Shown here one piece after another: positions 46,963 through 58,841 of a stretch of 64,000 nucleotides of DNA; position 1 is the first letter of the stretch; every line of letters begins with the position of its first letter. The notes beneath the pieces were generated by a model. It searched no databases. It was not told the DNA's origin and saw nothing but the letters and a program-made list of their open reading frames with translations. This stretch comes from Selaginella moellendorffii. Taxonomy: Eukaryota; Streptophyta; Lycopodiopsida; Selaginellales; Selaginellaceae. The position numbers and the translations under genes are program-made. Location: assembly GCF_000143415.4 (NCBI RefSeq), contig NW_003314344.1, positions 690,034 through 754,033 on the forward strand. The letters are read 5' to 3'.

Positions 46963-47490
46963 CTAGTGGGCTATGAACTTGGTCACGGCCTTGGTACCCT
47001 CGCTAACGGCGTGCTTGGCGAGCTCACCGGGGATGAGTAGTTTCACCGCGGTTTGGACGTCGGTAGCTCCCACGGTATGCCTGGACGTGCGCTTGACGAG
47101 CGCCGAGACCTCGGCCGAGATCTTGTCAAACACATCGTAGATGAAATTGTCCATGATCCTCATCGCCTTTGACGAGATCCCCGTCTCCGGATGGACTTGC
47201 TTGAGAACCTTGTAGATGTAGCTCTTGAAGCTCTCCTCCTTCTTCTTGATCCTCCTGCCACCTTTGGAAACCCCCAGCGATGGATCCGCGGCGTCTTGAT
47301 CGTCTTTTGAGGGCCGCCGCTTGGCCGCGGTGCTGGATTTCTTTGGCTTCTTCCCTGCCGGCTTCTTCTTGGCTACTCCTTGCGCGGGTGGCGGCGCCGC
47401 CTCGGCTGGCGCCGCCTCTTCCTCCGCCACTTCTTCCTCGTTCTCGGCCGCGTCGATGATCAACGCGGGCACGTCCATCCCGTCACCCAT
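46963..47490 (-). CDS. Histone H2B variant with extended acidic N-terminus
   Basis: Intronless, 175 aa from ATG 47490. The first 75 residues form an acidic, Ala/Pro-rich and then Lys-rich tail (EENEEEV-like acidic run, [12 protein letters not shown]), longer than usual for H2B. The histone fold is clear: [56 protein letters not shown] and the end [10 protein letters not shown], but the loop before the third helix reads [12 protein letters not shown] instead of the canonical NKKPTITSRE type, and the last residues are IAH rather than TSS. It packages DNA in the nucleosome with H2A. The divergent loop and tail suggest a specialised variant, perhaps tissue or germline specific; that is inference. 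The gene faces the protease gene across a 149-bp spacer. Confidence 0.9.
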   Translation of the reverse strand: MGDGMDVPALIIDAAENEEEVAEEEAAPAEAAPPPAQGVAKKKPAGKKPKKSSTAAKRRPSKDDQDAADPSLGVSKGGRRIKKKEESFKSYIYKVLKQVHPETGISSKAMRIMDNFIYDVFDKISAEVSALVKRTSRHTVGATDVQTAVKLLIPGELAKHAVSEGTKAVTKFIAH

Positions 47491-47639
47491 GAAGTAAAAC
47501 AAACCAAACCAATGACCTAAAAGCTAGCTTGGATTTGGCACTATTTATAATGATCCCAGCCGTCCATATCAACGGCCAGCAAGAGCCCTAAAAAATATTT
47601 TCTCCCCTCTTCTTTACCTAGCTCGATCAAGCTCCATCC
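47491..47639. promoter_or_regulatory. Short divergent promoter between H2B variant and M16 protease genes
   Basis: 149 bp separate the two start codons. A TATAAT-like word (ctatttataatg, 47541-47552) fits a TATA box for the H2B gene. No coding frame. Confidence 0.5.
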
Positions 47640-48048
47640 ATGGGCGAGGTCCGGCCCGAGATTGTCAAGCCGCGCACTGACAAGCGGGAGTACAGGAATG
47701 TGGTGCTCCGGAATGAGCTGCGCGTGCTCCTTGTCAGCGATCCCGAAACGGATAAGGTGAGATTCGTAGCGGAAATTTTCGATGGATTGAGGATTTGTGT
47801 GATGGCGCGCAGGCCGCGGCAGCGATGGATGTCAATGTTGGATCGTTTTGCGATCCCGAGGAGCTTGCAGGGCTTGCGCATTTCCTGGGTATGTGGACCA
47901 ATTCCTCTCGATTTATGTTTCCTTGCTGGTTTTGACGATGGAACTTGGAATGCGTAGAGCATATGCTATTCTTTTCCAGCGAGAAATATCCCTTGGAAGA
48001 CGATTACTCCAAGTTTTTGAACGAGGTAGGCTGGCCAAATGGGATTAT

Positions 48049-48087
<39 letters not shown>

Positions 48088-51000
48088 AAACTGCTACTCG
48101 TTTGCAGCATGGAGGTCACTCAAATGCTTTCACGAGCTCCGAGGACACAAACTTCCACTTTGACGTGAACGCCGAGCACTTAAGCCAGGCTCTTGACAGG
48201 TTTTTGTTTTCATTTTTCTCCCGGTTTCATGTCTAATGATCGCAGAATTTCAGGTTTGCGCAGTTTTTTATCTGCCCTTTGATGTCGCAAGATGCTACGT
48301 CAAGAGAAATCAATGCTGTGAATTCAGGTAAGAATGGCCGCAGTCAAATTTTATACCTGAGCTCGTATCTCTTTCTTTTGATAGAGCATAACAAAAACCT
48401 TACCACCGATAGATGGCGATTTGATCAGGTGTCGTTTGCTTGCTAGATTATGCCATGTGTTTATTCTAGTGAAGCGTTTCTAACATGTAACTGGTCGAAC
48501 TTGTGCAGGTTGCGAGACATGTGAGTTCTAAAGACCATCCTTACCACAAATTTGGAACTGGTATTCATTTTTTCTAAGCTTCTTATCCAAGTACTCACGC
48601 TGGAAATTCAGGTAGTTTGGAGACTTTGGATGTTTCTCCGAAATCTAAAGGCATTGATACGAGAGAGGAGCTGATAAAGTTCCACAAATTTCACTACTCG
48701 GCAAATCTTATGTGCCTTTGTGTGTATGGAAGAGGTAAGAAAAGACATAAGGATCTTTTATTTATTAACTTGAACTCATTTGCTAGAAACCTTGGACGAG
48801 CTTGAAAAAATTGTAAGCGAGACGTTTCAAGACATAAAAAATACCGGCAAAATGGCTCCATCTTTTCCTGGTCTACCATTTCTTCCGGAGCATAAACAAG
48901 TGAGTAGTTTGTTAGTGTTGAACTTCATTTTTCCATCGCTTTTATGTAGATCATTATCAAAGGAGTTCCCATCAAGCAGCGACATAATCTGGAGTTAACT
49001 TGGTTAATTCTACCTGAATTAAAGAATTACAAAGCTGGACCCTGTCGATACATTAGCCACGTTCTGGGACATGAGGCAGACGGTTCTTTGTTTGCACTTC
49101 TCAAAAGTCTTGGTAAGCATTTGAGCTTTCCTTGTTAAGGTTTGATACATCAAATCATAACTAGGCTGGGCGAGCAGTCTTTCTGCCGGAGAAAATGAAA
49201 GGAGTTCGGATTATTCTCTTTTTTCTATTTATATCGAACTCACCGATGCAGGCCAAGGTCTTTTTTTTTTGTTTTGTTTTGCTCTGTGCCTTAGACTCGC
49301 AGAGCTTAGCAGAACATATGGAGGACATAGTGGGGTTCACTTTTCAGCATATTAGCCTGCTAGGACGCAAAGGAGTCACAGAAGCACTTTTTGACGAGGT
49401 ACTTTAACTTCTCGTGAGGTTTCATTTTGTGACCATTGTTCTTCTTCTCTTTCTAAGATACGAACAGTCTGTGAGATGAAGTTCCATTATCAAGATAAGT
49501 ACCAACCAATGCATTATGTTACACGTCTGGTCGGGAGTATGCAGGTGTGCTTTCTCTCGATTTAAATAAAGTTTCTAAAACAGTGCTACTTGTTCAGCTT
49601 TATCCGGTTGAAGATTGGCTTGCAGGTTCCTCCTTGCCAAGAACTTTTGACCCTGATGCTATTAAACAGGAGATTGAGTTTTTAACTCCAGAAAACGTCA
49701 GGTAACTTTCCACTTCTACCAAAGAAATGCCCTTTACATTTATTTTTTTGTTATTTTTTAGGATCATCTGGTCCTCCAAGCAGTTTGAAGGGATGACCAA
49801 CGAAACAGAACCTTGGTATGGTACATCCTACACTGCAAAGAGAGTTTCTGAATCTCTTCTCGAGGTTGGCATTGTTGTTTTATCTTTTCCTTCTTTCGAT
49901 TTAAACCATCTTTAATGAGTGATGTAGAGCTGGAAAAACGCTCCGTTGGATCCAAGGCTACATTTGCCAGATCCTAATCCTTTCATTCCTACAGACTTCA
50001 GCTTGAAGGAAGCAAATCTGAAGGTGTATAAATCTCAGAAAACAAGCAATGGAACTGACGTGTGAATTTACAGATGCAATATCCTTATGTTTTGAGAAAT
50101 TCATCATTGTCGAAGTTGTGGTATAAGCCTGATACCAAGTTTCAAACGCCGAAAGCTTGTGTTATGATTCATTTGCATTGTCCAGAATGCAAATATTCTC
50201 CTGAATCATCTGTTCTATCGACAATTTTTACAAAACTACTTCTAGATTATCTGAACGAATATGGTGAGCCTGTGATAAGTCACTAAAATCTCAACATTCT
50301 TACCGGTATGCTGGTTACAGCTTATTTTGCAGAAATTGCTGGCCTGCAGTATTCTATTCAACGCACCTCTCATGGTTTTTTGGTAAGATTGTTGATACTT
50401 CGATATGAATCCACCAAAACTTTTCTTGCATTAACAGTTATTCATCACTGGTTACAATCATAAACTGTACAGTCTTTTGGAACGTATTGTAGACAAGGCG
50501 GTCAACTTTCAGGTGAAAGAGGATCGGTTTCTTGTTATAAAGGTATGAGATGGGACATATCGCGGGTTTCTCGTGCACTGACTGTTCTTGCGTCTGGCAG
50601 GAAAAGCTCATGAAAGATTACGTTAACTACAAGTTTCAACAGCCATACCAACAGGCTATGTATTACTGTTCGTTGATGATGGAACAAAACCGGTGGCACA
50701 TAAAAGACTATCTCGAAACTCTTCCTTCTCTCAACGCAAGCGATTTGCAAGCCTTTTTCCCCAAATTATTCTCTCGAATATATGCTGATTGCTATGCTGC
50801 AGGTTTGGAAATCAGATTGCTCTCACGAATGTTACGTGCTGTTTTCCATTTTGTAAATTCAGGTAACATGACAACAAAAGAGGCAGAGGCTTTGGCCGAA
50901 CTTATTGAGAACAGGTTTACCAGTTCTCCATCTACGAAAACGAAGCCATTGCTGTCGTCACAAGCAACCGAAGACCGAATCACAAAACTAGACAACTCGG

Positions 51001-51956
51001 AAATGTTTTACCCAATATCTGGTTTGAATCCCGACAATGAAAACTCAGCTCTCCATGTATACCTCCAGGTATGTTGTCATTTTCATTAACTCTATGAAGG
51101 ATTGAACACTTGTAGGTGGGACAAGACGAGACAGTGATGAACATTCTCGTGGAGCTATTTGTTCTCAGTGCCAAACAACCTGCGTTCCATCAGCTTAGAT
51201 CTGTGGAGCAGCTCGGCTATATTACTGCCTTAGTAACTAGGTGGGTTTTGCGATTAAAGATTATTACATCCAATTGGCGTGGAGTTGATTGGGCTCGTTT
51301 TTCTTCCTCAGGAACGATTGTGGTGTCCAAGGTGTGCAGTTTATCGTTCAGTCCACCGTAAAGGTAGAATTTCAAGTTGTAAATACTTTTGATTCCGAAG
51401 GAGGATCTGCCTGCAGGATCCCAATGGTGTCGAGGAAAGAGTCGAGGACTTTTTAAAATCATTTGAGACGACACTAACAAACATGAGTGACGAGGAATTT
51501 CAGGTAAGTAATCGCTGGTGGAGCTACCATTTATGTTTGCTGCCCCACTTTTGACAGAGAAATGTGGAGGCACTCGTCGAAATCAAGCTCGAGAAACACA
51601 AAAACATTTACGAGGAGACAAACTTCTTCTGGATGGAGATTGACAATGGCGCATGCAAGTTTGACAGGCAGCAAGTCGAGGTGATGAACAGCACACAATC
51701 TTATGAAACGTCAGCAAACCTTGTGTGGTATATATTTTTCCAGGTTGCTGCTCTACGGGCTCTCACCAAAGATGAGCTACTAGAGTTTTACATCAATCAC
51801 ATAAAATCTGGCGCGCCCATGAGGAGAAAGCTCAGCGTCCAGATCTATGGCAAGCTCCACATGCAGGAGCTGGAACTCCTGGAAGATGGCAAGAACAGGA
51901 TTAAGGATCTGTTTAGTTTCAAACGATCGCAAGGACTATATAGCTCATTGAGGTGA
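47640..51956 (+). CDS. Insulin-degrading-enzyme-like M16 zinc metalloprotease
   Basis: About 20 short exons separated by 50-80-bp introns; early exons are 47640-47756, 47813-47888 and from 47958. The N terminus ([18 protein letters not shown]) and [20 protein letters not shown] are typical of the family. The inverted zinc motif HxxEH is HFLEH, split by an intron (47888/47958), followed by [10 protein letters not shown] and [32 protein letters not shown] supplies the third metal ligand. Later exons carry the middle ([15 protein letters not shown]) and C-terminal M16 domains ([10 protein letters not shown]). It should degrade small unfolded peptides, possibly in peroxisomes or cytosol as for plant homologues. 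It ends SLR, at best a weak PTS1. No internal stop was noticed in the exons followed. Confidence 0.85.
48051..48083. repeat. (CT)n microsatellite in a protease-gene intron
   Basis: About 16 CT dinucleotides just upstream of a 3' splice site, where they also act as polypyrimidine tract. Confidence 0.9.
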
Positions 51957-52142
51957 ATAGGATCTTACTATTGTTACTGAAAAACCCGTAAAAAATTGCT
52001 TCTGGAGCATAAACAAGTGAGTAGTTTGCTAATGCTGTGTTCACTAAAACGATTTAGTTACCACAAAACAGATTTGAGAAATGAAAAGTGATTCTATATA
52101 ATAACATTGTTTTTGCGATATTGATTAAATCTGCAATTCCAT
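51957..52142. other. Convergent spacer between protease and PARP-like genes
   Basis: AT-rich 186-bp spacer. It contains a small direct duplicate of protease-gene intron sequence (gagcataaacaagtgagtagtttg near 52005 resembles 48890-48912). No gene. Confidence 0.4.
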
Positions 52143-52980
52143 TCACCAATTATCAAATTCAAACTTACAGACAAGCTTTGCGACCGGCAGTAAGACATGG
52201 CTCTTGTCAAGTGGCACAGTTCGTTTGCGTGTGGAGCACCAGTCTCTCTCACCATGATTTTTGAGCTCCAAAAACAGCACCATTGTTTTCCTGGAGCCTC
52301 GGCAGTACGGCTCACTCACAAATGGGTCCTTTCCAACCCACAGAAAGGGTTCCATGCCATAGTTACCTTTGGCTTTCAGGGGATCAAGACCTTGTTCAAG
52401 GATGGAGCTTATGTTCTCCAGCGGGCTTCCATGAAACACAAACTCTAACGATTTGAGGTCTGAGATGCTGTAACTGCGCACCGCTTGCCGCATCTCATCT
52501 GCAATACGCAAGAAAGAAATAGGCCATTAAAATAAAGTTTAAACCTTCAGGCATTTGCGTGAATCAAGAAATCAAAAGCTGGCAGTGGAAAATCTACATA
52601 CCTAAGACGCTATTGTCGTCGAGGGTGGCGTAGCGTTGGAGAGCTCCCACGAACTTCCTGTAGATCGCTGAAGACGAGTCTAGCTTGTTTGGCTGAATTT
52701 GCATGGTGACCCCGGGGCAAGTGATGACTCTCTCCAGGAATTTGGCATCGATCAGTTGGAGGAGTAGGTCCTCAACAGGCACAAGCACTATCTTGACGAT
52801 TCTATCAACTCTCGTGCATGCATTCGTCAGCTCCATTGTCGAGAAATCAATACAGTTACCGTGCAAACCTAGTACCTCAAAATACTTGTCAAGTATCTTT
52901 TGAGCAACTTCTTGCTTGTATGGCTTCCAGGGCTTCTTGTTGTCACGCCAGTAAACTCCCGGTTCCATCGACGTAGCCAT
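52143..52980 (-). CDS. PARP-like (ADP-ribosyltransferase fold) protein, tentative
   Basis: Two exons, 52980-52602 and 52498-52143, joined by a 103-bp intron with GT...AG ends, give 244 aa. The C-terminal exon has FVFHGSPLENISSILEQGLD, similar to the first strand and helix of PARP catalytic domains where the H-G-[ST] triad binds NAD, and then GNYGMEPFLW and SEPYCRGSRKTMVLFLEL in about the right order. A clear catalytic Glu of the H-Y-E triad was not identified. The N-terminal exon (WRDNKKPWKPYKQEVAQKIL) is not recognised. It may be a divergent or inactive ADP-ribosyltransferase or an unrelated family. The frame is complete. Confidence 0.5.
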
Positions 52981-53593
52981 TTTCGAAAAGACAAAACCTA
53001 ATTCTTAAAGCTGGCAACTATATTAGCTTCTAATTTGGACCAACAAAAGCTGCCTAATATCTCTTATTCATGGTTCTCTCAATGATTTCTGGAAATTCAT
53101 GTTCACCGTGAATATTTACTATTGACTGAGGTTCCCTGTTGACTATCGTTGACTATGCCTGTTACTATGGGACAAATTGACCCGTGACAAACGCGCCAGG
53201 GAAAGGTGTGTCCCAACAAATGAATGAATGAATGAATGAATGAATGAATTGAAGCAGAAGCCCAGTTTTTTTCTTTTTGTTGGTATTGGCCTATTTGATC
53301 CCATGTCTTGTTGTGCTAGGACATTTCTTTTCTCTGACCCATGATCATTTGTAACAAAGCTCTTGAATCAACCCTTTTCGTGTGGTGGATTTCTTCTTCT
53401 TCTGTTTCTTTTTTTCTCGCTTTTAGATCATATGAAAACCAACTAGATAAATGGAGGTGCTTCCGCCTTTCTTCGTCAAGCAGTGGCAGATTCCGGGCGT
53501 CAATCAATGCACGGGGCTGATCAGGAGCTCCCGATGTGAAAAGGGAGAAAAGCTGGGAATTCTTCCTCTCCCTCTCGCTGGTGTGTTTTGGGG
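52981..53593. other. Intergenic region with a (TGAA)n repeat at 53221-53249
   Basis: Contains about seven TGAA units and a duplicated ttgactatcgttgacta phrase (53125-53160). It acts as the promoter side for both flanking genes, which are divergent here. No other feature. Confidence 0.5.
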
Positions 53594-54938
53594 ATGAGTT
53601 ACCAGCACAGGATGCAAGAGCTGGTGCTCAAGAGCGGCTGTTCTTGGGCATCGGAAGTTAAGGCTCCTCCGCCTTGTTCCAGAGAAGCTAGCGGTGGTGG
53701 GATTGGAATTGGGACTCCACGAGCAGACGAACGCATCCTTCCAAAAGGACCATTCTCGGGTCTCACAATCTGTGTCACGGGTCTCTCCAAAGGTACGTTC
53801 TTTCGAAATCTTTTCTTTCTTTGGCTCTGTGCTTTTGGCCTTGGCTATGGTGGTTGATTGGAATTGCTGTGGTTGATTTGGAGCAGAAGCTCGAAAGCAA
53901 GTCCAGATCACAACCGAGAGATTGGGAGGAAGTTACAGTCCAGATCTTCACTCTGGATGCACTCATCTCGTCGTCCAGATATCCAAAAACTTTAGTGACT
54001 ACTATTTATGATCTTTGTTTTTCCTTGATTGTCGATTCTTTCCACAGAAGTGCTGGCCGCAAATACGAGCACGCTCTCAAGAACAGGTTTAAGAAAGGCT
54101 TGTTTGTAGTGACACTCTCCTGGTTCGTCAATTCCGCAAGGCTCAATGGTAGATTTTTTCGTTTCTTTTGGTGGCAAGCCAACTCATCTTTCTTTCCAGA
54201 GCGACTGGACGAATCCAAGTACGATGCTACGACAGGAGATTTTGAATCCGCCGAGAACTCGCTACCACGCGATGATCCAGCCGCTTGCATGCCGCAGAAA
54301 CCATCGTTCAGTGCTCCTCTCCCGCCTCTCACAAACAAGCCTCTCGCGAGCTTGCAAGTCGTTCCAATGGCCAGCAACAACAAAAACTCCACCGAATTCC
54401 CCAAGGCTCCCAGGAAGCCGATGTTTTCCGGCATTTGCTTCTACATTGACAATGATATCTCCACCGAGTTGCAAATCAAGGCAAGTTTTCTAGAACTCTT
54501 TAGCTCTTTCCTTTAAAGTAAAATCTCTCAAGAGCTCTTTTCGTTCCTCGCGACTTAAAAAGGTTGTAGAGGCAGCAGTGAAAGAAGGAGCTACTTGCAT
54601 AAGCGATTGGTATATCGGATGCAACGCGACACACATTGTCTGCGAGGACAATGCCCTTGTCAAGTACGTTGGATACAAGATCCATTTGGTATCGGTAAGT
54701 ACGCAAAATCCTTCCTTTTTCTCGCCACCATTTCCTCGTTTGAGCTTTTCTTTCCAGCCAATGTGGGTGCTACGAACAGTGAAAGAGCACGCGTGGTACC
54801 ACCTCGTACACATCTCGCTTGATTTGCTCAGGCATTTTCCACACCTTTTAGACAAGGTGACTGATCGAAACTCCATAGTTTTCGTGATCTATCTCAGTTG
54901 GTTTCTATTTTTCTGTAGAAATCCGAGCCAGCAGCAGC

Positions 54939-54972
<34 letters not shown>

Positions 54973-55937
54973 GGCAGCAGTAGGAAAATGCTCGCGCTTT
55001 GTGCTCGAGAAGATTCGCAAACTCGTCAGCTCAAGCTGGATGAATCGGAGTCCAGAGTTCGAGCAGCCAGGGATAGTATTCGAAGGCGTAGAGGACCGAG
55101 CATGCAGGTTCGTAGCTCTTTTCTCTCTATCCAAGAAAAACTTTGCGTTCTTCGAGTAAAAAATCTCTCTCTCTCTTTTTTCTCTTTGCCAACTTTCGCA
55201 GCCTTGCCGAGCACTGCCTCGTCCCATCACGCCGCAGAGCATGATGGAATCGATTTGCTGGTCGGTGTCGGAGCCACCGTCGACGGCCCAGCTCTATCTC
55301 GACAACTCGGATGGAACCGGGCACTACGATCAAGCCTCGGATTACTTCGACGCCCAGGAGAGTGGGAAAGACTCGAGTAGTGGTGAAGTCTATGTGAGAC
55401 CGCTCAACGATAGGCAAGCTCTCTTCACAAAAAAACTCTTTTTTTTTCTGCTTTGCTTCTTCTAATTCATCTCGCTGACAAGCTGCATCTACTTGGAACA
55501 GTGAGAAGCAAGACGTCGTTTACAAGGGAGCGTTTTTGACGATCTTATTCCCGCTGGATAGATTCTCGGAGATGGGGCCATCGTCAAAGCCGTTCTTCTC
55601 CGAGAAAGGATTCACGAGGCAGCAAATCCTGGAGAACGTCTATGGCTTCTACCAGGTAACTCACTGCGAAGTTCTGTGGACTGGAAACTTGAAAGGAAAC
55701 TAAGCTCGACTTACGCAGGAGCCATTGTCGAGTAGCGAGATCGAGGTTGCCGTGTACACGGATTCCAAGCACGCCGAGAGGCTTCGAGCGGTTTACTCGG
55801 CTCCAGAGACGGTCGAAGCTGGCTACGTCCCAACCAAGAGATACGAGTTCTTGGGAAGTAGACGAAACTTTGAGGGGCTTAGGCGCTTGAGCGTCGAGAA
55901 GAACGGCCAAGTATATCAGCTCTGCTTGGGATCGTAA
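53594..55937 (+). CDS. Tandem-BRCT protein with plant-specific C-terminal domain
   Basis: Seven or eight exons from ATG 53594 to TAA 55937. The first BRCT is read from FSGLTICVTGLSK across an intron (53793-53886) into ERLGGSYSPDLHSGCTHLVV, and then GLFVVTLSWFVNSARL. A second BRCT follows from GICFYIDNDISTELQI through GATCISDWYIGCNATHIVC to VSPMWVLRTVKE. Next come a poly-Gln run (54929-54970), a charged segment, an acidic linker, and a conserved-looking C-terminal block (VVYKGAFLTILFPLDRF, KGFTRQQILENVYGFYQ). BRCT pairs bind phosphorylated partners in DNA damage response and meiosis; TopBP1/MEI1-type proteins are the nearest guess. The exon border near 53990 was not fixed with certainty. Confidence 0.7.
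54929..54970 (+). repeat. CAG microsatellite coding poly-Gln
   Basis: About a dozen CAG triplets inside the BRCT gene exon. Confidence 0.9.
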
Positions 55938-56014
55938 AAACTCTGTAATATAAGTCTCAAAATAAGCTGTGAATTTCCTTCGAAGAAAAAAAAGCTGATA
56001 GCCAGTGTATACCT

Positions 56015-57597
56015 TCAAATGCTGGAAAGTACTTCCTTGCCCATGGCTAGAGTGAAGTCAATGTCCTCTTCCGTGTGAGCCAAGCTCGTAAAACCCGCTT
56101 CAAACTGGGACGGAGCCAAGTAGACGCCTCGCTCGAGCATGCCTCTGTGAAACCTCGCAAACTTTGCCGTGTCACTCTTCTTTGCGTCCTCGAAGTTGTG
56201 GACTGGGCCTTTAGCGAAGAAGAAACCAAACATCCCCCGGATGTATCCACCGCACATATCATGCCCCGCATTCTTCCCAGCTTCCAGGAGGCCTTGAACT
56301 AGCTTTCCCGATACTTTGTCCAGATACTCATACGTCCCGGAGTTCTGGAGCCGCTTGAGCGTGTGAATTCCAGCAGTCATTGCTAAAGGATTTCCACTGA
56401 GAGTACCTGCTTGGTACATGGGACCAGCCGGTGCAACCATCTCCATGATCTCCCTCTTTCCACCGTAGGCACCGACGGGCAGTCCCCCACCAATCACTTT
56501 ACCCAGCGTTGTCAAGTCTGGAGTGATGCCAAAGTATTCCTGTGCACCTCCGTAAGCTATCCTGAATCCGGTCATGACTTCGTCGAAAACGAGAAGAGCG
56601 CCCTCGTTCTTCGTCACCTCCCTCAATCCTTCCAAAAACTCCTTGCTGGGAGCTATGAACCCGGCATTTCCCACGACTGGCTCCAAAACTACGGCAGCAA
56701 CCTCGCCTTTGTAGTCTTGGAAGAGCTGCTTCACAGCATCCAAATCGTTGTAACCCGCAGTAAGCGTCGAGGAAGTGGCTCCTTTAGGCACTCCGGGCGA
56801 ATCCGGGAGTCCAAGCGTTGCAACACCGCTCCCAGCTTTGACGAGGAACGAATCAGCGTGGCCATGGTAGCAGCCTTCGAACTTGATAACTTTCTCTCGC
56901 CCCGTGAAGGCTCTTGCAAGCCGCAGCATTCCCATGCACGCCTCTGTGCCCGAGTTGACAAACCGGACCATTTCCACGCTTGGGACTGCGTCGATGACGA
57001 GCTTTGCGAGCTCGTTCTCCACGGCACAGGGAGCACCAAAGCTCGTACCATTCTTCGCAGCCTCGGCTAGAGCTTTAAGTACCTGGCAGCGAAGTTTTTC
57101 TCATCGATCGATCATACAAAAAAGTAGAAAAAGTAGAGTACCTCGTCGTCGGCATGGCCTATAATCGCAGGACCCCAGCTGCCAACATAATCAACGTACT
57201 CATTTCCATCCACGTCCCAAGCTCGCGATCCTTTGACGCGATCAAAGATAATCGGCTGCCCACCCACAGACTTGAAAGCTCTAACCGGCGAATTTACTCC
57301 TCCTGGCATCAAGTCCTGGAAAATATAGCTCGATAAGCTCCGTTCTAAGAGGAGAAAAAAGCCTGGTTCTAAGCTACAGCTCCTCGGCAAGGCAAATCTC
57401 CCTAGAACAAGTAGAATGTGGGAATAGCCTACCTTGGCCTCCTTGAAAATCTCCTCGGACTTGCGCGTGACGAATTTCTTCTCCACGGACACCGCCATTT
57501 GCGATCCGGAAGCTCGGCAAGCCGATCCACGCGGGCGCGGGCGAGAATTTGGAGATGGCCTCCATTCCACAGAGAGACCCGCCATCGCCGCGGCCAT
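56015..57597 (-). CDS. GSA: Glutamate-1-semialdehyde 2,1-aminomutase, plastid
   Basis: Three exons, 57597-57433, 57315-57142 and 57082-56015, give 468 aa, normal for plant enzymes. The enzyme converts glutamate-1-semialdehyde to 5-aminolevulinate in tetrapyrrole (chlorophyll, heme) synthesis in plastids. The first 40 or so residues are Ser/Arg/Ala rich, fitting a transit peptide. The mature part has [65 protein letters not shown] and [17 protein letters not shown] with the PLP-binding Lys. The start is ATG 57597, first in frame with the transit peptide. It is head to head with the next gene (84 bp between start codons) and tail to tail with the BRCT gene (77 bp between stops). Confidence 0.97.
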
Positions 57598-57681
57598 TGG
57601 CCTAACAGTGAGTAAATATTTTTGCGAGAAGACCTTATCAGCAGGCCAGGTCTGAGGTTCGATACTGGCCAAAAACACACA
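57598..57681. promoter_or_regulatory. 84-bp bidirectional promoter between GSA aminomutase and DUF2358 genes
   Basis: Only 84 bp lie between the two outward-facing start codons, so 5' UTRs and promoters must overlap or lie partly in the coding regions. No TATA word was recognised. Confidence 0.6.
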
Positions 57682-58653
57682 ATGCTAACGGCGATGAAAT
57701 TTCGTTCTGTGTGCTCCTCTCCACCGCGAGAAAATTTTACTCCTTCACGAGGCCTTGGGGTTAGGGTTTCGTGCGCGAGGAGGAGGAAGAGTGGCGCGCT
57801 TGGAGTGGCGGTGTCGGCGGCAACAGCGCTTCTCCGATTCTTGGAACGCCGGTGAGCTAGATCGTAATGCAGCTAGTGAATTGACTCTTTGTTGCAGGGA
57901 TTTTGATGCAGTGAGCGATTCTGCCGTGGACGATGAGTCGAGTTTCCAGTTGGAAGAGGTTTTGGCGCGTCTAAAATCCGACTACGATCGATCCTACTTT
58001 CTCACAGGTTTTTTGAGGTCATGATGTGTGGATTTTTTTAAAAAAATTTCTTAGGAGACTTCACGCGTAGTATATACAAAGAAGATTGCTTCTTTGCCGA
58101 TCCAACTATACAATTCCAAGGTAAGTCACTGATGATCATCTGGCTGGTTGACGAGAATGAAACTCTTTCCAGGAAGAGATTTGTATAGGCGCAACTTAAT
58201 GCTATTATCTCCATTTTATGAAAGTCCATCGCTGGTTCTGCTGGATATCAAACCAGACCCAGAGGTACTGCTTGATTCACTTAGTGTTTCTTTTTCTTTC
58301 GTTTCTGGTCGGGTAATGGTTAACTTGGATTAACTTCAGGTTTGCGAAAGTGATCAAAAAGCTATAGTCGCGTTTTGGAGGCTAAGGTTCGTCTGTCGGT
58401 CTCTTACGAAGCAGTAAATCCCAGCGTGTTGACAGTGGTTTGCGTGTAGAACATACTTGAAGCTTCCATGGCGGCCACTGGTCACGCTGGATGGTTCCAC
58501 CAAATACAAGCTTGACTCCTCGTGCAGGGTAACTATCACTCTGGATCTCTCGATTATGACTTTCATTTTTTCTTGTAGATAACCTCGCATGTTGAGAGCT
58601 GGAGTATCTCTCCACTGCAAGCTTTATCACAGTTATTTAGAAGCGGCCTATGA
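57682..58653 (+). CDS. Plastid DUF2358 protein
   Basis: About seven short exons (first 57682-57851, second 57898-58007, last ending TGA 58653). The first exon encodes an Arg/Ser-rich leader fitting a chloroplast transit peptide. The body reads [16 protein letters not shown], then across introns [48 protein letters not shown] and [15 protein letters not shown]. The DYxxxYFxTG and CxFxDPTIxFxG pattern is that of DUF2358, a SnoaL-like fold family of plastid proteins with unknown function. It shares its promoter region with the chlorophyll-pathway gene GSA, which is compatible with light-linked co-expression (inference). A telo-box-like word (gggttagggttt, 57759) lies inside the first exon. Confidence 0.8.
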
Positions 58654-58841
58654 AGAAGACGGATGCGTTTGGAATATGCTAATTATGTGGTACTGGAAAC
58701 GTATGAGAACATATCTCACTCGGTCACTCTGCTATGGTCCACGTGCATTGGATATTTGAGTCTGGGTACGAGAAGAATCAGCGCTGCTAAGCGGGTCTGA
58801 TTATTTCGGGGAATAGGCGGTGCCCTGGGACAGGAGCAACA

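Noticed and set aside
56411-57070. 219-codon plus-strand frame
   Set aside because: Antisense shadow of the GSA aminomutase exon.
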